64,000 nt of DNA from Plenodomus lindquistii. Lineage: Eukaryota; Ascomycota; Dothideomycetes; Pleosporales; Leptosphaeriaceae. The position numbers and the translations under genes were made by a program. The stretch is taken from the NCBI GenBank assembly GCA_025504975.1, contig JANUWI010000010.1:1-64000 (forward strand). The letters run 5' to 3'. Below, piece after piece: positions 57,851-64,000 of this stretch. How positions within the stretch are numbered: the stretch's first letter is position 1; every line of letters starts with the position of its first letter. Below the pieces are notes generated by a model. That model had not been told where the DNA came from. It saw only the letters and a list, made by a program, of their open reading frames with translations, and ran no database searches.

Positions 57851-58456
57851 CCTCTGTACTACAACGCGCTTACAACTCACACTAGGCGTCAGAACGGTAC
57901 AATCTCACCCACGTGCTCGCTCACAAAGGACTCTACCAGCTCTACATCATATTGTTCTAACAACCTAGAATCTTCAGACCAGTCTCAACATTCTTCATCG
58001 CACACACAAGCTCAACCGCACAACTACCCACGAAAACCACTTACAAGACCTACTCTTCCGCCATCCCTGTCACACACCCACAAACTATGGCCTCCACAAA
58101 TATCACCACCACCACCGGAGCAACCAGCCTCACACCCACCCTTCCCTTCCCCCCATATCCGCTTCGGCTCCTGTCCCACCCGCACCACCACCTCCTCCTC
58201 CTCTAATCCCACCACTTCTCCTACCAGCTCATCATCAACTCCCACTCCCACATCTCCTACTTCTACTTCCCAGCCCAAACTCAAACTCGCCCAAGACTTC
58301 GACGCCATCCTGCGCCCCAAGCAAATCAAGTCAATGGCAGAGCTGGATAAAGAAGAAGAGGCGCAGGCGCGTCTTGCAATGTCGCAGAGGGAAAAGGTAA
58401 AGAGTGTTGGGAAGGGCGTGTTGGGTTGGGTTGTTGGGATTGGAAAGAAGGGTTAG
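57851..58456 (+). CDS. Probable exon of a hypothetical protein (start not found)
   Basis: A 202-codon open frame with no in-frame ATG, so a start exon or a wrong join is missing. The first two thirds are Ser, Thr, Pro and His rich and low in complexity. The end looks like real protein: PKLKLAQDFDAILRPKQIKS, then an acidic and basic helix (ELDKEEEAQARLAMSQREKV) and GWVVGIGKKG before TAG. No family recognised. An ATG at 58087 is in a different frame and stops soon. Confidence 0.4.
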   Translation, partial: PLYYNALTTHTRRQNGTISPTCSLTKDSTSSTSYCSNNLESSDQSQHSSSHTQAQPHNYPRKPLTRPTLPPSLSHTHKLWPPQISPPPPEQPASHPPFPSPHIRFGSCPTRTTTSSSSNPTTSPTSSSSTPTPTSPTSTSQPKLKLAQDFDAILRPKQIKSMAELDKEEEAQARLAMSQREKVKSVGKGVLGWVVGIGKKG

Positions 58457-58994
58457 GAGTGGGGTTTGTTTTGTTGTGGTGTTGGGGGGCCGGGCGTTTG
58501 AGGGTGTTTGTTACTATATTTGTGTATTGTGACGAGATTGATTGGATGTGGAAGGTTAAGACATGCGGAAGGCGATCAACGTCATAAGTTCCTCACGCTC
58601 AAGTGTTCCCTATGTTCTTCCACTCGACGTGAATTTTCTACCAGTTTCACCGCCTGACGAAAACATGTTTTAGATGTGCTCATGTCTCAGATGTGCTCAA
58701 GTCTCATCTAGCCAGGAACACTTTGCATTGTGCGAACACATCGCATTCTACATATTGGATTAGTAGGGCAAATAATCCACTCACAGCGACATGCACATCG
58801 CGCACTCGTAAAACACAAATCTGCTGCTAGGTTCAATGTATTAAATCCATCCAAAATGCCCATCTATACCTCCTCAGATCAACCATTCAGACACACTCGC
58901 TCAAAACATTCGTTACCCGACTCATCCCCCTAAATGATCACCGTCTCTATTAACTCATCCACCCTTCAAGATCTTACCCTCATCAACCGCTAAA
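58457..58994. other. Promoter region of paralogue A
   Basis: No gene. It holds a 15-bp segment at 58726-58740 and a second at about 58864-58880 that recur in the same order ahead of paralogue B (60299-60313 and about 60432-60449), so the two promoters look duplicated with the genes. Confidence 0.5.
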
Positions 58995-59693
58995 ATGCCT
59001 TCCCCTACCAACAACCTTCTTCCTTCCACCATCCAAGGTCGTGGCACAAGTAAGTCCGTATCCTCCATCCACATAATCCCCTCCACAGAACTCTCATGGC
59101 ACGGTCACGCGCCCGCAGAAAAAGTATCGCGCTGGACCCAAGACAATGCGAAAGCGCTGTCTATTCGTTCTTTCCGAGAAGCCGGAGTAATGGAAGATCG
59201 CGGCGCTGTTGCGTGGGAAGCTGCACCTACTCCAACAGCAACGAAAGAAGATGAAGGTTCGGAGCAGACACGAACCCTCCGTCCAAGTAAGTTCAAGGAA
59301 ATTTTTTCACCTGTAGGAAGTCTTCGGGCTCCTTTAGGTCGCGCGTCTACTAATTCTGGTGTAACATATTCACCTATCTCTCCACCTTCTACTTGCACCC
59401 CTACCCCTACATCTTCCACAACCATCGCAACAAACCGCGTCCTTCGCGCAAACATCACATTCACCGACTTTCTGCACCCCAGTCAAACGACGACGTGGCA
59501 GGAACTCGATGGTAAGCGGCGGTTGCGCTCGGTGCGTGGGATGGCGGTGCGTGGGTACGGGAGGGTTGTTGAGCGCGCGAAGAGGGTTGGGCAAGGTTTA
59601 GAGAGACGTGGTTTGGATATGGATGAGATGTATGTGAAGATGGCGAAGAAGGAAGAGAGGGAGAGGGAGAGGGAGAGGGGATATAGAGCTTGA
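58995..59693 (+). CDS. Tandem paralogue A, unknown family
   Basis: Single-exon ORF of 232 residues, start MPSPTNNLLPSTIQGRG. It shares blocks with the gene at 60569-61438: IIPSTELSWHGHAPAEKVS with B's IVPQEQLDWHGGEHAEVPS, an alanine/arginine helix (NAKALSIRSFREA), SPVGSLR, and FTDFLHPSQTTTWQELD with TFDDILDGNQTTTWQEDD, followed by RS.RG. Between the blocks it is polar. The C-terminus is very rich in Glu and Arg (KKEERERERERGYRA). No signal peptide, membrane segment or known domain. Confidence 0.7.
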   Translation: MPSPTNNLLPSTIQGRGTSKSVSSIHIIPSTELSWHGHAPAEKVSRWTQDNAKALSIRSFREAGVMEDRGAVAWEAAPTPTATKEDEGSEQTRTLRPSKFKEIFSPVGSLRAPLGRASTNSGVTYSPISPPSTCTPTPTSSTTIATNRVLRANITFTDFLHPSQTTTWQELDGKRRLRSVRGMAVRGYGRVVERAKRVGQGLERRGLDMDEMYVKMAKKEERERERERGYRA

Positions 59694-60568
59694 ACGGCTA
59701 CCTAGCCCCACCTTTCAATCAGGAGTTTCAGTAGTAATAGGGTATCGGAGTTTTGAAGGCTATAGAATTGATGTCACTGATTCACTACTGCATGGATTTG
59801 AATCTTGTGTGAGGGAATTACTGTGACCAGGTGATACTGGTTTACTCGCACCTTTGTAGATTTGCCCTTCAATAACAGTCGAATGTTCAAATGAACACAT
59901 GATTCATTTTCCACTCTACCTTATCTCTGACCCTCTCCCGTAACTCACCACATACCCAGTACCTCCCGGAGACACAAGTTGGTTGTAGCCAGCTTTTTTC
60001 AGCTTACTGGGAACTTCTTCAATATCTTCACCTTAACAAATCGTCTATTTTAAGGATCAAGTGGGTTACTGTGGCTACGCACACAGAAGCGCACCACGGC
60101 GGTGGAACGACAAGACCTCCAAGTTAGCATAAAAGATATAAACCTTTCACTGCCCGTGCGCTTCAGCATCGAGCGATTAGACTGTCGAAATTCGGGTCGA
60201 ATCGTTTACATCTATATTTCAGACTCCTCCCGTGAATTGTCAGATGTAAGGTTCATGTCTCAAAAAGTCCCATATGTCTTACCATCCAAAGTGATTCACA
60301 TTGTGCGAACACAAGTATCAGGACTACATAGTGCAAGGACATTACACTGTTGGCAAACACAGCGAGACTACGGCTGTGAAAACACCAAGTCTACTATATA
60401 TCTGTATATAGCTTGCGCTCATCATGTCCCTGTATACCTTCTCAGATCATTCAACCTTGCGCAACTACAACTATCGACTTCGAAACAAAAGTTGTTCACA
60501 GCTTCACAAGCAAGAAAAGCAGGACTTATCTTGCCTTGTTCAAAACGACCAAGTTTCTAGCCACAACC
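59694..60568. other. Intergenic between the tandem paralogues
   Basis: No gene. The open frame running into 60569 from 60413 has no ATG before that point. It contains the duplicated promoter segments noted for paralogue A. Confidence 0.5.
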
Positions 60569-61438
60569 ATGAACATGTCCCATAACGGCTTTGTCTCCGC
60601 AGCAAAGCACGCTCGGGTTCAGCATCAGAACCAAGGCGTCAAGTTCGCTACGACCCCGGTGACCCACATTGTGCCGCAAGAGCAACTTGATTGGCATGGC
60701 GGTGAGCATGCGGAGGTCCCTTCCGCGTATCTTCAGGCGAATGGCGAAGCCCTTGCGAAGCGTTCCTACGCAGAAGCTAAGCTGCTCGAAGAACGTGATG
60801 CGGCGACTGCACCAGCACCTGCGGCCACTATGGCCCCAGCGGGTGGCCACCATGCACCGGCGAATATGCCTCGCTCAATACTCAAAGCTGCAAATCCAGT
60901 AACTAAATCAGCTCCGGTACGACGAGGAGCACCAACTGTTCGATCTGGTCAATTCGCAAAGCCCTGCTCGCCTGTGGGCAGTCGCCGTCATCCAGAGCCA
61001 TTGAGCCGAGCCATCACTGACAACCCAGTCAAACAAGCTCCGGCATTTAGTTCCACTGCTAACAACGTGGCGCACAAGGTCGGCCAAGCAGCGCATCACT
61101 TTGGTGAAGCGGTCCAGCACGCCTTCGATGCATCGCGGAATTTGTCCACACAGCGGCAACCTTCTTTGGTGGTTCCATCTTCTCATTCGATCACCTTGGA
61201 AATTGAACCAGTCCAAAAGTTGCGTCGAGCTGCTACTACATTCGACGACATTCTGGATGGTAATCAAACCACCACGTGGCAGGAAGACGACAACACGCGT
61301 TGGCAGAAGTCGTTGCGCGGAAAGGGGTTTACAGGCCTTAGTAAAGCCAAAGATCACCTTCGCAAGGTGAAGCAAGATTTTGCGGGGTCCTATTTAGGCT
61401 CTGGTCGTCCTGCGCCGTCTGGTGACTGGGCAGTATAA
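60569..61438 (+). CDS. Tandem paralogue B, unknown family
   Basis: An ORF of 289 residues from the ATG at 60569 (MNMSHNGFVSAAKHARVQHQ). The WHG block (THIVPQEQLDWHGGEHAEVP) and the QTTTWQE block (FDDILDGNQTTTWQEDDNTR) match paralogue A. The middle is longer, with Ala, Pro and Lys (MPRSILKAANPVTKSAPVRR) and a helix-like stretch (VAHKVGQAAHHFGEAVQHAF). No known domain; it is probably partly disordered, in cytosol or nucleus. Confidence 0.7.
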   Translation: MNMSHNGFVSAAKHARVQHQNQGVKFATTPVTHIVPQEQLDWHGGEHAEVPSAYLQANGEALAKRSYAEAKLLEERDAATAPAPAATMAPAGGHHAPANMPRSILKAANPVTKSAPVRRGAPTVRSGQFAKPCSPVGSRRHPEPLSRAITDNPVKQAPAFSSTANNVAHKVGQAAHHFGEAVQHAFDASRNLSTQRQPSLVVPSSHSITLEIEPVQKLRRAATTFDDILDGNQTTTWQEDDNTRWQKSLRGKGFTGLSKAKDHLRKVKQDFAGSYLGSGRPAPSGDWAV

Positions 61439-62067
61439 GAAACCAGATTGTTATGTGTTCTGGCGTTCTCCCTCGTCTTTCGCAGGTGGTATCTCAGATC
61501 TACATTTGGCGCATTCCGCGAGTAAATTGTTCGCATACTCCAGGCGTTCTCCATCAAACTTTTACCTTAAACTTGGAAATTATTTGGTCCGACTCTGTGA
61601 TTGTTGTGATGTTGCTCCCTTCTTCGTCATGATGCGAGGACCTTCCTAGATTCGTTGCTTGTTTCGTCGCAACATTCAATAATTTGAAAGTATATCTGTT
61701 GACAGGTCTTCTTTCGCTGAAGCTACTTACCTCATTTGTCAGTAGATTGTTGGCATTGTTCATTGTTTCACTCACGATGGTGTTGATATGCTCTTGTGAG
61801 TCGTGACCTAGCAAATTGACACAATGCCCCCGAGTCTCCGCCGAAAGCCCCGAACAAATCAATGACGCTTCGATACTGATGACCCATCCTGCCCGGCCAC
61901 TGAGACGTTTTTACCCCTCCTTGCTTCAATTTTAGCGCTCCACACTTTACACCCGGCTTTTGCGGCTCTTTGACATTGGGTCTCAAGGCTTTGTTCTTGC
62001 TGTATCGTAAACGGCACACAATATATATTTTATATCTAGCAGTTTTGTCATCAACACAGCATCTACA
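61439..62067. other. Intergenic, nothing supported
   Basis: 3' region of paralogue B and 5' flank of the tRNA gene. No supported ORF. Confidence 0.5.
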
Positions 62068-62219
62068 GCCCGGCTGGCACAGTAAGCCTCCCACCTCCCA
62101 GTAGTGGTTCATCCCTTCGCAGCTGCTAACACATCTTTCAGATTGGTTAGCGCGTGAGACTTTTACGTACAATGTACGATGAAATCTCAAGGCTCAGGGT
62201 TCGAGTCCCTGGTCGGGCG
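62068..62219 (+). tRNA. tRNA-Lys(UUU), with an anticodon intron and a 60-bp D-loop insert
   Basis: Acceptor stem 62068-62074 with 62212-62218 (one G:U), discriminator G 62219. T arm 62195-62211 with TTCGAGT loop and intact B box. Anticodon stem 62155-62159 with 62185-62189; loop CTTTTAA with anticodon TTT at 62162-62164. A canonical-position intron lies at 62166-62183, a small hairpin. The D arm is split by 62082-62141: GTAAGC at one end, GCTGCTAAC then TTTCAG at the other, the form of a fungal spliceosomal intron. Removing it gives a D-loop A-A-T-T-G-G-T-T-A of normal size. One D-stem pair (A12 with C23) is mismatched. It is either a functional gene with a novel intron or a decayed copy. Confidence 0.7.
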
Positions 62220-63190
62220 TCTGCTTCGTTTGAAGCTTTCTTTTTTGCTGGGATGTGTCGAAGGGGGGTGGTGGAATTGCGATAGGAGTGAAGGATTTGA
62301 TTTTTGGCATAGTGGGGGGGCATGCAGCCACATAAACCCGGCCAATCATATGCAAGAAGAGTTTAGTACTTATTGTTGCCTGCTTTACTTCTATTCTTTC
62401 CGCTTTGGTATGATTGTGCAAATTATGGTGATGGTCGACTGTCTGTATTGCGTCATGTGACTCTGTCGAGGAAGTCCAGGTGAATGCGATACAGCCACGT
62501 CATCAACAAATATTATCTTGGCCGTTGTACTGCTTAGTACCTTGCGCAGCATGACTGCTACTTCTCTACTCCTTCCATACACTTTACGAATTCACTCACG
62601 GTCGTGCAAATTACAAACCGGTAGCTCGCGGAAAGCTCGACGCGCAACGACGAGATCAGCAAACCATCATGTTCGAACGCATGTGTGGCCGCAGAGACGA
62701 CGGTCTGCTGTAACGCCACCTTCAGAGCAGACAACGTGACATGAATGGAGGGAGGCAGGAACCACGGAGCGTCAAGCGGAGCGGCCAGCCGCTACACGCG
62801 AGTCAACCTGCGATCGACCGCAGACGGACACGCCCGCCTTTTGAAGCACGAAGCATGCACTGATCATTTGAAAGACAAATACAGCGACCTTTTCACGTTC
62901 ACCAGGCGAGCCATCACCACGCACCGGTCGAGTCAGTCACCGCGGATCGCCAGAAAAAGTTGACAAGCACAAGTGTCACGAACACGCCAACGTCGTTCAC
63001 GCACCCGAACGAGGCCGTTCGCAAGGTCCTCAAAAGAAGACAACATCGGGCCCAAAGCACCAGCTACAGCGCAATTTCCGTTCGTCTCACATCCGCAGCA
63101 CCACGCACTTTCTGCTTTCCCACTACCGTACTTATCGACAGCGCCGCAACTTACCTTCATCACATCAATCACTCACATCATTTCCGCAAG
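62220..63190. other. Intergenic, nothing supported
   Basis: A poly-T run (TTCTTTTTT) 20 bases after the tRNA could end Pol III transcription. Beyond it are only short ORFs. Confidence 0.45.
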
Positions 63191-64000
63191 ATGATACAAG
63201 CATGGTTGAAGAGCGCTGGCAAGACGCGTACCACATCAAGCCTCTCTTCCAATGGCGAGGTGATTAGTCGAAAGCTCAATCTCGACAGCGGTATTGCGCA
63301 GGATCTTGTGTCTGTGTAGGTCGAGGAGGGCACGACGCGACTTCCGCTCCAACTTCGCATCCGCATCGTCATTGCTCCTTCTACTTTTTCGCGAACGCGT
63401 TTATTCATCACCATAATCTGTCTTCATCTCTTCATGACCTCACTTTCAGCCTGCAAAGTGATGCAAGCTTGGCTCAAGCGTGGTAATGAGACGCGTGCTG
63501 ATGATAAGGAAGCTATCGGTAGGCGTAAGCCCCATAGCGATCAAGCCGAAGACAAAGAGAACCTGGTGAGCGGCCAGGATCTCACCATAAACCGTCTTCG
63601 GGTAGAGACTTGGCAGTGAGCGGTAAAAAGCCGTTGAATGGTGGTGAGACCACACCTCAGACTAACGGCAGTAAGCCAAAGCCGAGTCTCAAGCGAAAAG
63701 TGAGGTACGACGGTGATGGCAATGTCATCCCCCCGGCCAAGCGAGGGCCAAAGCCCAAGGTCTATGCGGATCCCAACCTGCCCGCCCAATTGGCCTTCAA
63801 AGCCGGAGAATTCGAGATTCTCCAGCCAATGGGCGAGCACATCATCGTAATTGGCCGCATGAGTAGTAACAAAGGCAGCTACTCCCTTGAGAAAGGCGGC
63901 AAGCGAGTCCAACTTGAACAGGATGCAAAGACGAACGAGCGGCGCGAAGAAGGCAGGACAATTGCCAAGCGCCTGGGACGCAATGCCCATGACAGGATTC
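63191..64000 (+). CDS. Incomplete gene at the right edge, repeated QAWLK exon
   Basis: An ATG at 63191 opens MIQAWLKSAGKTRTTSS, which stops at 63319. A similar segment at 63458-63500 reads MQAWLKRGNETRADDK, preceded by a good acceptor (ACTTTCAG). A third frame is open from about 63523 to the window end: GRDLAVSGKKPLNGGETT, a basic stretch (SLKRKVRYDGDGNVIPPAKR), then YADPNLPAQLAFKAGEFEIL. The exon joins could not be settled. The gene continues beyond 64000. Basic and Pro-rich text suggests a nuclear protein, but no domain is recognised. Confidence 0.45.

Overview
The window reads as one chromosome end of a filamentous ascomycete, most likely a dothideomycete and possibly Pleosporales. The evidence is (CCCTAA)n telomere DNA at the left, short GT-AG introns with CTRAC branch points, and characteristic fungal genes: a HET-domain gene, rhodopsin/PTH11-like membrane proteins, chitin-binding secreted proteins, an Stc1-domain protein, RAD7, TSR1, UTP7 and eL43. 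The class assignment is inference from gene content, not from a search.

Left end (1-5700). A complete Penelope-like retroelement (PLE) lies at 1-4370, with its 3' end against a telomere array of about 12 repeats (4371-4443). It has 364-bp terminal direct repeats, each with a TATA box and a complete hammerhead ribozyme. ORF1 is basic and the reverse transcriptase ORF has no visible GIY-YIG endonuclease. The ORF1 end carries a canonical -1 slippery heptamer (A AAA AAC) in the right frame, which would join ORF1 to the RT. Behind the telomere array is an AT-rich block (4444-4985).

Subtelomeric accessory region (5700-35800). This holds a multi-pass membrane protein, two rhodopsin-domain receptors, an SDR, an APH-type kinase-like protein, and a small secreted-protein candidate on the minus strand at 24213-24528. 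It also holds a neighbouring pair of chitin-binding proteins, one interrupted by an in-frame TGA and one joined to a phospholipase A2-like domain, and a serine carboxypeptidase. Two housekeeping secretory genes, SRP receptor alpha and YIF1, sit divergently inside it at 18654-22212.

Core block (36400-45630, all minus strand): RAD7, an Stc1-domain gene, TSR1 and UTP7, covering DNA repair, heterochromatin and ribosome synthesis. Beyond it come a HET gene broken by a stop codon and a frameshift, a Cys-rich protein, a PEBP-like GPI-anchored protein, eL43, and a tandem pair of unknown paralogues. Next is a tRNA-Lys(UUU) gene whose D-loop is split by a 60-bp insert that looks like a spliceosomal intron. 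The window ends in an incomplete gene.

Most spliced models below were built by hand from frame continuity and splice motifs. No homology search or transcript data was available.
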